Assembly (NCBI RefSeq): GCF_009727055.1
Contig: NC_052354.1
Location: 1,198,086-1,262,085 of the forward strand
Direction of reading: 5' to 3'
Origin: Benincasa hispida
Lineage: Eukaryota > Streptophyta > Magnoliopsida > Cucurbitales > Cucurbitaceae
DNA length: 64,000 nucleotides
Shown: one piece after another, positions 22,763 to 32,938 of the stretch
How positions within the stretch are numbered: position 1 is the stretch's first letter
Layout: each line of letters opens with the position of its first letter
Made by a program: the position numbers and the translations under genes
Notes under the pieces: generated by a model
The model's database searches: none
Seen by the model: the letters and a program-made list of their open reading frames with translations, nothing else
Told to the model about the DNA's origin: nothing

Positions 22763-25668
22763 AATAAATAAGGACAAAAATAATGTTGGAGAGAAAGTAT
22801 TCCCAAAAATAGGTTTTTAGATAAAAACGTACACGATTAGCTCTAAATCGTGTACCGGGTACACGAGTCTCTGTCCGTCTGGCACGCACAGTCTGCCGTG
22901 GCAGTCATGCAGGGTTGACCGAGGTAATCGGTACACGATTACCTTAAGTCGTGTACCGGGTACACGACTTCCTCTCCATTAAATCGTCGTTTGCCCTTTC
23001 TTCTTCCTCATCGAGAGCTTTTTGCTCTTCTACCTTCCGATCTGAACCTTCTGCCTTCCGAACGTGTGCTCGAAAATTCCAAAATCTTGCTTCTCTGAAC
23101 GCTTTGCTAAAAAGTCTCGAAAATTCCAAACCTTCTGCCTTTCGAACTGCTTCTGTCTTGTGCATCCAAACGTCTCTATTTTCTCGAAATCATTTGTTCG
23201 TTTGTCCATATAACAGTTGCGTTTCTCCATTTGCTCCAAATGCCTCCGTCCATACAAAATTGTTCGAGATCGTCCTCCATTTATTCGTCCGAACGCTTCT
23301 ATGGTAAAATTCTTTTCTAGTTATTTTTCAATATATAATCGTCCGAACTTAGATCTTATATTTTTTTTTATTTGTTTGGGCTGATTTAAACTTACAAATA
23401 TATGTATGTTAAACTTAGAAATATATGTATTTGTTGGGCTGATCTTATATGTATATGTTTATAAATCTTAAATCTTAGATCTTATATTTTTTTATTTGTT
23501 TGGGTTGATTTAAATATATAGCTTATGAATCTTAGATTTAACTGATTGTATAATATTTAGATCTTATAGGTTAAACTTAGAAATTGGATTTAGTTGGGTT
23601 GACATATTAACATATTTTTTTTTGTCAACTATAACCGTTGAAAAAATCATAATAAATATGTCGACGCGTCCTTATTCTTGAACCTGGAAATGATGGAGAT
23701 AGTGACATTGACGTTGAAGTTGATGAATTATTTGGAAACGACAGTAGTGGGGAACATGATCTTGAGTTGGTACCATTGGAAATGTTCACCCAAATAGATT
23801 GGGAAATGACAAATTCAACGTGTGAACTAGGGTCTACTTTGGAATAAAGAAATATAGGTGTAGATAACTGTAGTTTAATACAAAAAGGAATGTTATTTAA
23901 TACCAAAAAAGATTTACAGCTTGCTGTAAAAAAATATTGTGTGACAGAATACTACGAAATTATCGTAGTGGAATCAAATCAAGATCTTTGGTATGTTAAA
24001 GGTAAATCATGGAGTGACGGTTATGCTTGGAGGTTACGGACATGTCGGCGTAAAACTCGTGGGATGTTCGAAATCACCAAACTTTAAGGGGTGGTGTATG
24101 TCTTGCATGGTTGTATAGAGAACTTTGTCGGGCTTCCAATGCACAAGCTTTGGAAATAGCGGGGCCACTGATACTATTACAAGTATTGGCTTATGATCGA
24201 TTTCCAATTATAGCACCACAAGTCTACCTACAGGCCCCATATCATCGTCTATTTAGTCCCAGGTATTATTTCATTTATATATTTATTTCGTTACCATTTT
24301 ATGTAAGAATATAAATTAATTGTATTTTTTATAATTTTAAATGGAGTGGTGTATTAGCTGCCTCTGAACAGTCAGCAAATATGTTGCTCGTGTATAGAAA
24401 AATATTCAACATGTTGATGCACAATCAGGTAGTAAATGTGTATATAAATGAATATTTAAAACATTTTATTTGTATACTTATTTTTTTTTTTTGTCAGATT
24501 ATTTGGACGCCATACACACAGATTTGGTCATCCTTACCTGATTATTGTCGTGATGCTGAAGATATCTGGTTGACCGTTAGCCCTCTTATATGCTTCCATA
24601 TAGTAGAGTGGCATCATCCAGATCGTGTGTTGAGACGCTTCAGTCTGCGATAAACGATACCTTTGTTGTCCTGTACACTCCCAGCACTACACCAAATCGA
24701 TTTGAGAGGTAAGCATGACCAAGACTGACGTCGAATCCATGCAGAATATTTATCCTACTGACATGGATGACATGATCGTTGTGCACAGGGAAAATTAACA
24801 AATGGGTCAGCTGTATCAGATGACTACTTTCCCTGGTACAATTCGATCACGAGGCGATTTATCATACCTGATGGCACTTACTATTATTGCATAGTAAGAG
24901 ATTTAAAATCAGACATTTTTCATATATATGATATGAATATTGTTTAATATTTTTTTTTTATTGTACAGGATAATTTTATCGGCGATGTTCAACAATATTC
25001 AGTGCAGAACAATTTACCAGAATTGGGTTCAATGTGTCAGCAAACATTGGTCAACGTAGAAGGTATTATTCAACAAACAAGACGACTCAATGTTGCTGAC
25101 ATCGATCAAAGACATATTTGTCGTAGACGACAGTGACAATAGGGTGAACTTAATTTAGAGGGACACGAAGATAACCCCAAGAGGGGTAAGGGCCAAGGAG
25201 GTCGTTTTTAAATCCCACATTGTATAATTTTCAAATAGTAAATTGAAGAACTAATTGTAAATATTCTTTAATATCATGGTATTTTTTTAAAATATGAGTG
25301 CAAGATGTTTTCATTGTAGATTAAATATATAATTAAGTTTAATAATGAAGGAATTTGTGGACCAATTCCTAAAGTTTTAATATTGTTGTACATCTACAAT
25401 TAAAAAAAATAGTCAACAAACTTTTAAAAAAAGAAAAAAAAGATAAGCAAATCGTGGACTGGGTCTACCAGTTTGCGTTTGACCGGTCAACCAATCAGCC
25501 GACGTGGTACTGGATTAAACGGTACTCATGTACCCGATACACGAGTTTGCCACATGGAAATCGTGTACCCGGTACATGATTCCACTACCCCAATTTTGTC
25601 AATAGTTTCCCAAAACACCTATTCTTAGAAAATGTTTCCCTCCAACCCTATTTTGGTCATTATTTATT
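22763..25668 (+). mobile_element. Mutator-like element with plant mobile domain, nested in CACTA 1
   Basis: The left end AATAAATAAGGACAAAAATA matches the inverse of the right end (AATAAATAATGACCAAAATA). The similarity continues imperfectly for about 50 bp (GTTGGAGAGAAA/GTTGGAGGGAAA, AATAGG). Further in, both ends carry the words CGTGTACCGGGTACACGA, repeated at 22847-22866 and 22950-22970 and, inverted, at 25520-25590. Long degenerate terminal repeats plus a MuDR-type N-domain indicate a Mutator-like element. I could not fix the 9-bp target duplication. Confidence 0.7.
23690..25210 (+). pseudogene. MuDR N-domain joined to plant mobile domain (PMD), broken
   Basis: An acidic leader (ELFGNDSSGEHDLELVPLEM) is followed at 23890-24087 by a MuDR-type DNA-binding domain (MLFNTKKDLQLAVKKYCVTE, RRKTRGMFEITK). 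Two positions that are normally zinc-binding Cys appear as Gly (WYVKG) and Tyr (SDGYAW). Directly after a stop, at 24090-24265, comes the plant mobile domain (GGVCLAWLYRELCRASN, LAYDRFPIIAPQ). It continues in exon-like pieces at 24340-24428 and 24498-24650 (PYTQIWSSLPDYCRDAEDIW, HIVEWHHPDRVLRRF), then at 24820-25200, separated by intron-like text. No DDE transposase core of MuDR is present between the two domains. PMD proteins (MAIN-like) act in plant development and silencing, and are also known inside transposons. Stops and frameshifts make this copy inactive. Confidence 0.7.
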
Positions 25669-25929
25669 AAAAAAATTCTTATATTTCATTTAAAAGAAAA
25701 AAACAAATCTTTTAGTGATGTAGTAATATGTTGCTAAAAACTATGAACTTTCTATGACGCGGGTTAATATGTCACATAAACTTTTAGTGACATCAATTTA
25801 GACTTTGCCGCTAATAATAGCTTTTTGCGACATGTTTTCTGACGTATCGCTATAAATTAGCATTTTGGGACAAGTTTTGACTACATCACTAAAGAATTGT
25901 CACTAAAAATGAATTTTCTTGTAGTATCT

Positions 25930-26222
25930 CTTTAGTTTAGGCATCCAAAACACAAAATTCCTCCAAAATTCTCTTCTATTTCCTTCTCATTTTGGATTCT
26001 ACCACCCAATCTATGGTCATAGAGAATAGTAGAGAAGATCAAGTGGTGGTCTATAAGGTGTAGCAAAGGAAATTCGAGCTGAAATTCAAGGATTGAAGAG
26101 TTCAACAAAGGTATGAATTTCAAAAACCCTATTTGTACTTTTTAAACATGCTTACTTGATTGTTAAAATTGATGAAATTAGAATGCTTAAAATCCTAATT
26201 GCTTTCGCATGTTGATTGTCAA
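25930..26222 (+). mobile_element. Copia LTR, right part, after the CACTA insertion
   Basis: Matches the end of the LTR at 307-2170 (AGAGAATAGT.GAGAAGATC, GTGGTGG, GAGTTC.ACAAAGGTATGA). It completes the LTR begun at 14236. No primer site follows; minus-strand copia coding DNA begins at once, so the junction is rearranged. Confidence 0.6.
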
Positions 26223-26225
26223 CAC

Positions 26226-27115
26226 CAACACAATAGGTGTGCTCTGTCCATGTAAAAACTTTTTTAAATCTTTTTTGTATATGTTGATCGATGAATAATA
26301 ACTCTATGGGCTAAATACTCAAAGCCAAGGAAAAATTTTGTTTTGCCAAGATCTTTCATTTTAAATTCTTTTTTGAGATATCCTATTGCCTTTGAAAGCT
26401 TTTTAAGAGTACCAGTTATGTTTAAATCATCAACATATACAACTATAATAGCAAACTCTGACTGTGATTTCTAAATAAAGACACTTGGACAAATTGGAGT
26501 TAATTTGGTAGCATTCTTTCAACAAATATTCACTTAGACGATTGTACCATATTCGTCCCGATTGTTTCAATCTATATACTAATCTATGTAATTTAATTGA
26601 ATATAATCATCTAGAATTTGAATTATATGAGTCAGGTATCTTAAATATTTCAGGGATTTTCATGTAGATTTCATTTTTTAGAGATCCATATAGATATGCT
26701 GTGAAAACATCTATAAAATTCATATCAAACTTTTCATATACAGTCAGACTAATTAAATATCTTAATATAATAGCATCCACCATAGAAGAATATGTTTCCT
26801 CATAATCAATGTCGGTCTTTGAAAAAATCTTTGTGCAACAAGTTATACTTTATATCGTGTGACATCATTATTTTCATTTCTTTTACGTACAAATATCCAT
26901 TTGTATCCCACGGGTTTTACACCCTCAGGTGTATGGACTATAGGTCCAAAAACCTCACGTTTTGAAAGTGATTTTAATTCTATTTGGATGACTTCTTTCC
27001 ACTTGAGCCAATCCTTTCTATGATGACATTCTTCAATAGAAATAGGTTCAAAATCCCCATTTTCATGAATGATATCATGGGCAACATTATAAGTAAAAAT
27101 GTTGCTTATAACTAT
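26226..27115 (-). pseudogene. Copia reverse transcriptase fragment
   Basis: On the minus strand this gives NVAHDIIHENGDFEPISIEE, DWLKWKEVIQIELKSLSKRE, HTPEGVKPVGYKWIFVRK and, further on, FAIIVVYVDDLNITGTLKKL. These are the start and the YVDD active site of a Ty1/copia reverse transcriptase (RVT_2). Frameshifts and stops break the frame, and RNase H is missing. It is dead. Confidence 0.8.
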
Positions 27116-27119
27116 ATTA

Positions 27120-27398
27120 GTTTTATTCTACCTTTTTTCCTAAACCCTAAACCCTAAATAAAAAAGAAAGAGAAATACAACCATGGAATTATCGTAAACA
27201 AATCATAATTTTACAAGTATATCATATAAATAAGAACATGTTGTCAACTTTTAAACTATACATAGTATATATATGAGATATTAGATATATATAAACTACA
27301 TATAATGAAACGTTCATAACTCAAAACACATAAACAAAAACAAACACGAAATTAACCTACCTTTTGCAAATGAAAGTGGTAGAGTCATGCTGATAACG
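27120..27398 (-). mobile_element. Copia leader and primer-site-like motif
   Basis: On the minus strand CGTTATCAGCATGA begins right after the LTR (27385-27398). A similar CGTTATCAGCACG motif recurs after 5' LTRs of many plant copia elements. Gag, protease and integrase are lost between here and the reverse transcriptase fragment. Two and a half CCCTAAA units at 27136-27158 look telomere-like but are too few to mean much. Confidence 0.5.
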
Positions 27399-27690
27399 TG
27401 TAATGAAATAAAAAGAATATGAACCCACAATGGAAGCAAGACAAGAGAGAAAAGTAGAAGAGCAGAAGTAGAGAACTAATATTGAACTCAATTGTGACAT
27501 CTTCTATAAAGGCACTTTACAACCTTATTGGACATAATGGAGTGTATGTTACAAGGTAAAAATTAATGGGGGAGATTATGAAATTGGATAACCTATAAAG
27601 ATTATGAATTTGTTGTAATATAAATAAGTTATGGATATCTAAATATTACATTTATAATAATATTTTCCTTAATTTAGTTGTTAACATTAA
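27399..27690 (-). mobile_element. Short copia LTR, minus strand
   Basis: Homologous to the solo LTR at 9889-10186 in reverse, ending TTTCATTACA before the primer motif. The outer end (near 27690) is approximate. Confidence 0.55.
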
Positions 27691-27931
27691 CAAATAACAG
27701 ATCAAGAACAAGAAAGAAAGAAAGCAAGGGGTGCACGTTTGGGGGGCCCCCTAGTTAATAAGGAAGTGGTGCTAATGATATAATTAATTTGCTTCGTTTA
27801 TTTGACAATATATTAAAGATTTGAGCTAAGCTTTTATTTTGCCATTCCATACATTGATAAGCTTTTATTCCAACCTTCCATACATCACAGAAGGAGATAA
27901 TAAAAATACAAGGCTTCTATAAGATCAATCT

Positions 27932-28985
27932 CTAGTTCTTTGTCTTGATTTCTATAAGATCAACCTTCCATACGCTTCTAGTTCTTTGTCTTGATTTTCT
28001 TCTCGATCTTATCAATGTAAAGAATTTCATCAACGACAAGAAATCATCTCTCTCCATCTTCAACGATTTTAATGCAGTTAAAGAATCCATCAACACACAA
28101 ATTTGGTATGCCATACATAACACGTTGTTTAATCCATGAATCTTTACCTTGCATCATCCATAATTGAATCTTCTTACAACATATTCCATAGATGGATATA
28201 ATTGCATAAAGGCTACCATTGAATTTCCCAATGTATGCATGATTGGAGGAGTAAGGGTCAACTTCTAAAATGACAATGATTTCAATTTTTTCAGTTTCAA
28301 CATCAAGACTATAAATCACGAACTTATTCTCTTTTTCTCTTCATCTAGTATATGACCCCACTCAAGTAAGCAACATGATAGTAGAACACAAAAGCCAGAC
28401 AGTTTAAATGCCTCCATTCATTGGTTTCATTACTGCCAAATCTCATAACCTCCATCATCAAATGAAAGTATTCTTATTGGTGGATAGCTTTGAACAATTT
28501 GTACGACTTTGTCTTAGAGATGAAACCAAATCCATAGACGCAACGAATATTCTTATTTTGTATTTTAGGTTGAGGTAGTTTGAAGAATTCATTAGTCATT
28601 AAATTTAATATGTTGTTGCAAAAACTATCGTTACTAAATTTGTAAATATATAACCGTCCATTACGAGAATTGAAAATATGGATTTTAGGCCAATCATTAT
28701 TCTCAAACAAAAATGAGGCAACATAACTCATCGTACTGATATCAAGACAATGCAACTTAGGATTACAGTTAAAAGATAGAAAACAACGAAGATAGCAATT
28801 GCAATTGCGATTGGAGAGGATATCATAGAAATTGATAAGGGAAGTATTTCAAACAAATTCACAAGATGAAGCGTAATCTAAAACTAGATGATTTTAAGTT
28901 CTACATACGAGCCTACAAACTGACAAATTGCAAATAGGAAGTTTGGATAATAGTACCTTTACAATATCAGGTGGAAGCTCCTAAC
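27932..28985 (-). pseudogene. F-box protein pseudogene
   Basis: Near 28980 the minus strand encodes an F-box start (ELPPDIVKVLLSKLPICNLS, then VCRLVCRT), at once followed by TAA where Trp is usual. The frame continues with one more stop (TGA) into an F-box-associated domain (LHCLDISTMSYVASFLF, GRLYIYKFSNDSF, SYKLFKAIH). After further stops it continues into IYSLDVETEKIEI and YIGKFNGSLY. F-box proteins are SCF ubiquitin-ligase adaptors. A stop also precedes the F-box, so no proper start remains. It looks like a recently decayed host gene. The 3' part carries short internal duplications (CTAGTTCTTTGTCTTGATTT twice, 27930-27990). Confidence 0.75.
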
Positions 28986-29302
28986 CCAATTTATGTTCAT
29001 AATTCTCCTTTTACATTCCAACTTCTCCATTAAACACAACTGAAATGAAACCCATATTTATGAAAGAGGTATGAGATGAAAGTTGAAATTTTTCATAAAT
29101 AGAATAATTATATGTTTTTCCCACTTTTTAAAATGTTGTTAAGATGACTTTCCACTCAGGAAGAATAAACAATATTAAAATGGAACACTCTAAAAAAAAG
29201 TTATGAACTCTTCATTAAACCTGGTCAATTGGCCCTAGTATACATATAGAACCATTCAAACATCATATGACAAGTATCACTTCTAAACAAATCACAAACT
29301 AA

Positions 29303-29382
29303 CACGTGGCATGCAAAATTACTTACTATAATTGTGTGGCATTCCATTCAAGTAGGGATTGGATTGTAACCACTATATATAA
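29303..29382 (+). promoter_or_regulatory. Promoter of KIN2-like gene 2: G-box and TATA box
   Basis: CACGTG at 29303-29308 (ACACGTGGCATGC) corresponds to the first G-box of copy 1. The second G-box of copy 1 is lost here (GGCATTCCATTCAAGTAG replaces it). TATATATAA is at 29374-29382. Confidence 0.6.
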
Positions 29383-29508
29383 CTCCCAACATGTTTGCTT
29401 TTCTAAATCAACAAAAACTCTAAAAACTATATTCATCAATTTTCTTTCACAAGTTCTAACCCCTTTTGTGTTTTTTAAATTCATTATCAACCAAAAAAAA
29501 AAAAAAAA

Positions 29509-29936
29509 ATGGATAACTCTCAAAAGATGAGCTACCATGCCGGAGAAGCCAAGGGTCAAACTCAGGTTCATTATTTTTAATATTTTATGGTATAATTAAG
29601 TTAAAATAAATGTGATAACAATTGTCCACTATAATCATTTTATTCTCAATGGATTTTGTGCTATTCTTTAATATCACTTTTTATTGTGTTATTCCATGGA
29701 TTCCATTTTTCTTTTATTGTTGTTGGAGAATGTACCGTTGTTTGGTTTATGTTTGTGATTAAGGGGTTATAAAGAAACATGTTTGCGTCCTTGTGTAGGA
29801 GAAGGTGAGTAATATGATGGATAAGGCAAGCGATGCAGCCCAATCAGCTAAGGAGTCAATACAAGAAGCAGGACAACAGGTGAAAGCAAAGGCACAAGGG
29901 GCCACTGATGCTGTCAAGGATGCAATTAACAAATAA
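29509..29936 (+). CDS. Stress-induced KIN2-like protein, copy 2 (two exons)
   Basis: Paralogue of copy 1 with the same structure. Exon 1 is 29509-29565 (MDNSQKMSYHAGEAKGQTQ). The intron is 233 bases, GT-AG. Exon 2 is 29799-29936 (begins EKVSNMMDKASDAAQSAKES, ends DAVKDAINK, stop TAA). It is 64 residues, differing from copy 1 at a handful of positions (K/S in exon 1; A/S, M/I, V/A, A/T, V/A in exon 2), mostly conservative changes. This suggests selection on the protein while the intron and flanks diverged. The frame opens after a run of A that includes the start codon region. Role: cytosolic LEA-like protein of cold/ABA response, by family. Confidence 0.88.
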
Positions 29937-30034
29937 AAATACCTCCGAGTTACTCTGTTTGAGATTTTTTTCAAGGGTTTTCTTCAATTTTGTTTGTGCT
30001 TAGATTTATTATTATTATTATTTTTTTGGTATTG

Positions 30035-30040
30035 AATAAA
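30035..30040 (+). terminator. Polyadenylation signal of KIN2-like gene 2
   Basis: AATAAA 98 bases after the stop, at the position matching that of copy 1. Confidence 0.55.
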
Positions 30041-30149
30041 AGTAGCATTATGTAATAGCCTTGAAAAAAACTAAAAGGGGTCTCACATGGCTCACGAGCC
30101 TTTTCTGCCAATAAAAGTTATGGCTAGTTATGGGCCAAAACCTAGTTTG

Positions 30150-31180
30150 TGTTTTCTTGTATGATTAAAATTTATAATTATTGCACAAAACATATACATA
30201 AAATTAAAATAAATTATCTATTTATAGTTCTGAGCTTTAGGGTATATTAATTTATTATTTATACTCTCAATATTTTTTGTTTGGATAAATATTATATAAG
30301 ATTTATAATTTTATCAATTAATTAAACTCCTATATTTTTATAAACGAATCAAATTAAATCTTCGATGAGGATTTTCATGAAAACTATTTTTCTTTTTAAA
30401 AAGATACCTTAAACGAATCATTTATATCCAAATTACCAAAAATGAGATTCCATATGCTTTTTTTTTTTTTATGCAAAAATGCATTCTGAGTATATCCCTT
30501 TATTTTAATGTGTTTTTGTCTTTGACTTTTTGTTTGAAAATTTGAATAATTTTTTGCAACTTAAATATTACTAATCCCATCCTTAAATATTAATGGTAAT
30601 TAACATGATTTTCATTAGAGTTTCATTCTCTACCTGCAATTATTGTACTAAAAAGATCAAAAGAGGGTATAATTAGTATACCAATTTATTTTAGATTTTG
30701 AACTGTTTTTTTTGTTCTTGAAATATTTAGAATTTTAACTATATCTATTTTTAGATTTTTCTTGGATAAATTATATATATTTTTTGTAAAGAATAAAATA
30801 TTAGATTGATTCTTCTTTTAAAAATATATATATATTAATATTTAAATCATAATTTCACTATTAATAATAACTTTTTTTTGGATTAAACTTTTGACCTCTG
30901 GTTTAATGACAAATGTCTTATATATATAAAGAAAACTAGTTTTTGTTAAGAAAGATAATAAAAAAATTAAATGCTTACTATATCAGTATTTAAATTAAAT
31001 TTTAACTAGTACTAAAAAAATTAAAATTTAACTATTGTAAAATTAAATAAAAATTTTAAAACAGATATATTAATTAAAGATTTTTTTTTATAATATTGGT
31101 TTTTTCTAAATAAAGAAATTGGTTTCTTGAATTAAAAAATTTAAGTGATTGTTGTTTAGTATTTAAATCACAAACTAATA
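30150..31180. other. AT-rich intergenic stretch, nothing recognised
   Basis: No gene or defined repeat; only short poly-A/T and TA runs. Confidence 0.5.
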
Positions 31181-31344
31181 CATTGTAGGCAAATTACTTA
31201 CTTGTGTGTGGCATTGCATTCAAGTAGTGTTGGATTGTAACCAAACTCCCATCAAGTTTTATATTTTAAATCAAACAAAACTCTAAATACAACTTCTAAG
31301 CTTACTTTATGTATTTTTTTAAATTTATTATAAAAATAAAATAA

Positions 31345-31730
31345 AATAACTCCCAAAATATAAGCTATTACAACGAAGAAGCTAAGAGTCAAGATTAGAT
31401 TTACTTAGCCATATTACTATTTAAATTTAAACATATCGTCATTTCAATAATATTTTACGGTAGAATTGAACATATTAAATGAATGTGGTAACATAATAGA
31501 TTCATTTTCAATGGGTTTTGTGTTATTTTTTACCGTTAATTTTTATTATTTTAATTCAGAGGTTCCATATTACTTTTATTTGGTTGTTGTTATAGAGTAT
31601 CCTAGAGTAACATGTTAGTTTGTGTCCTTATATAGGAAAAAGTGAGCAATATGATGTACAAGTTAAACGATGTAGCCTAATCAATCAAGGCATAAGGGAT
31701 GCTAATGTTGCCAAAGATGCAATTAACTAA
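31345..31730 (+). pseudogene. KIN2-like copy 3, dead
   Basis: Exon 1 remnant is 31345-31396 (AACTCCCAAAATATAAGCTA for DNSQKMSY). It has no start codon and an altered donor. Exon 2 remnant is 31636-31730 (GTGAGCAATATGATGTACAA). It has an in-frame TAA after the DVA codons, a deletion, and an end matching DAIN. The upstream block (31165-31270) aligns with the promoters of copies 1 and 2 but lacks both G-box and TATA box. It still has a downstream AATAAA (about 31821). Confidence 0.8.
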
Positions 31731-31879
31731 TGAAAATGTCTCCTGTTTTATTTTTTTATTTTTTTTTTATTTTTCTTCTCTTCGGGTTTGTTTTTGCTTA
31801 AACTTTTCTTTTTCTAGTAAATAAAGCTAGCATTATGTAATCGCTTGAAAAAATTGGAACGTTTCACAACAACTCAAAA

Positions 31880-32700
31880 TCGTTTGAAACACTTTTAAAG
31901 TTTATTTAAAATCATATTTATCAAAATCGATTTAATAAAAACATTTTAAAAAAAAAATTCTATTCAATCCAAACATATCTTTACTTTTTTTTCTTGTCCA
32001 AAATAATTAAAAATTATAATTATAGCATAAAATATATAAAATATCAACCATTTTCGGTGATATCAACTTAAATTTATTATGTTTCATTTGGATGTTTAGA
32101 TCTATAATTTTATTAATTAAATCCCTACATTTTCATAAATAATCATTTTACACTCTTAATTAGGATTGTCATTATTTTCTTTTTCAAAATTACTCTAAAT
32201 GGGTAGTTCATATGCGCATATATATATATAAACATGAATCTGGACTAGTATATCAATTTATAGCTACCTTCGTTTGAGTATAGCTCTATGTATTTTAATA
32301 TGTTTTGATTTTTTTTTGACAATTTAAATATTACTAATTCCATTTCTATAGATAGGAAGAGGAAAAAAGACAAACAAACAAAAGAGGCTGTAATTAGTAT
32401 ATCATATATTTTAGAATTTGAACCTATTTTGTTTTTGAAATATTTAGAATTTGAACTATATTTATATAATTGTAATTTTAAAAATATATTTCTTTTTGTA
32501 AAAAATAAATATTAAAATGATCCAAATCATTGTTGTTTTCTTTCATAAACACAAGTCCTCAACCTAAATAAGCTGGAAGAAGACTAAATAAAAAAAAAGT
32601 ACCAAGGCAATCTTTCAAATAAATAATAATAATAATAATAAAAACAACGAAACAAACTTCCTTCCCCATAATTAAGAAAATAACTTTTGTACGTTTTGTC
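31880..32700. other. AT-rich intergenic stretch with a trinucleotide repeat
   Basis: No gene. An (AAT)n run of about seven units lies at 32621-32642 and a TA run at about 32218-32231. Confidence 0.5.
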
Positions 32701-32829
32701 TTATTTTTTCACGTAAACAGAGAAGAGGCGTAATCTTTTCAGATTAGACCTCAAAGTAATCATCTACACTACTTCCTTCTCCCTCTCTGGCCTCAAACTT
32801 CTACAACACTTTCTTCTCCTCTCTTGCCC

Positions 32830-32925
32830 ATGGATAATGCTAACTTTCTTGTCGCTGCTTTCGCAGCCTCTACTGTTGTCGTTGAGTTCGTCTTAGCGGC
32901 AAATTGTCTCATCAATAATAATTAG
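32830..32925 (+). CDS. Hypothetical 31-residue peptide, possibly a truncated gene
   Basis: ATG at 32830 gives MDNANFLVAAFAASTVVVEF and a stop at 32925. The peptide is hydrophobic (Ala/Val-rich), resembling a signal peptide or the start of a membrane protein. The upstream region is pyrimidine-rich like a plant 5' UTR (CTTCTCCTCTCTTG just before the ATG). Copia LTR sequence starts 14 bases after the stop, so a longer gene may have been cut. I do not recognise the family. It may be chance. Confidence 0.25.
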   Translation: MDNANFLVAAFAASTVVVEFVLAANCLINNN

Positions 32926-32938
32926 CCTGATATTGCAT

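Larger units (their letters stand above)
17429..25926 (-). mobile_element. CACTA (En/Spm-type) transposon 1, with target duplication TCT
   Basis: The left end is CACTACAAGAAAC at 17429. The right end reads TTTTCTTGTAGTA at 25926, its imperfect inverse. TCT flanks both ends (17426-17428 and 25927-25929), the 3-bp duplication expected of CACTA elements. Subterminal DNA has CACTAAAA and TGACG-like repeats. It encodes a broken TNP2 on the minus strand and contains a nested Mutator-like element (22763-25668). Without that guest it is about 5.6 kb. It is inserted in a copia LTR. Confidence 0.88.

Noticed and set aside
22740..25680. 9-bp target duplication for the Mutator-like element
   Set aside because: The flanks (CGTTTTTCT and AAAAAAATT) do not match; either the ends are slightly misplaced or the duplication has decayed, so none is claimed.
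27136..27158. CCCTAAA units resembling telomere repeat
   Set aside because: Only about two and a half units inside a copia leader; too short for an interstitial telomere.
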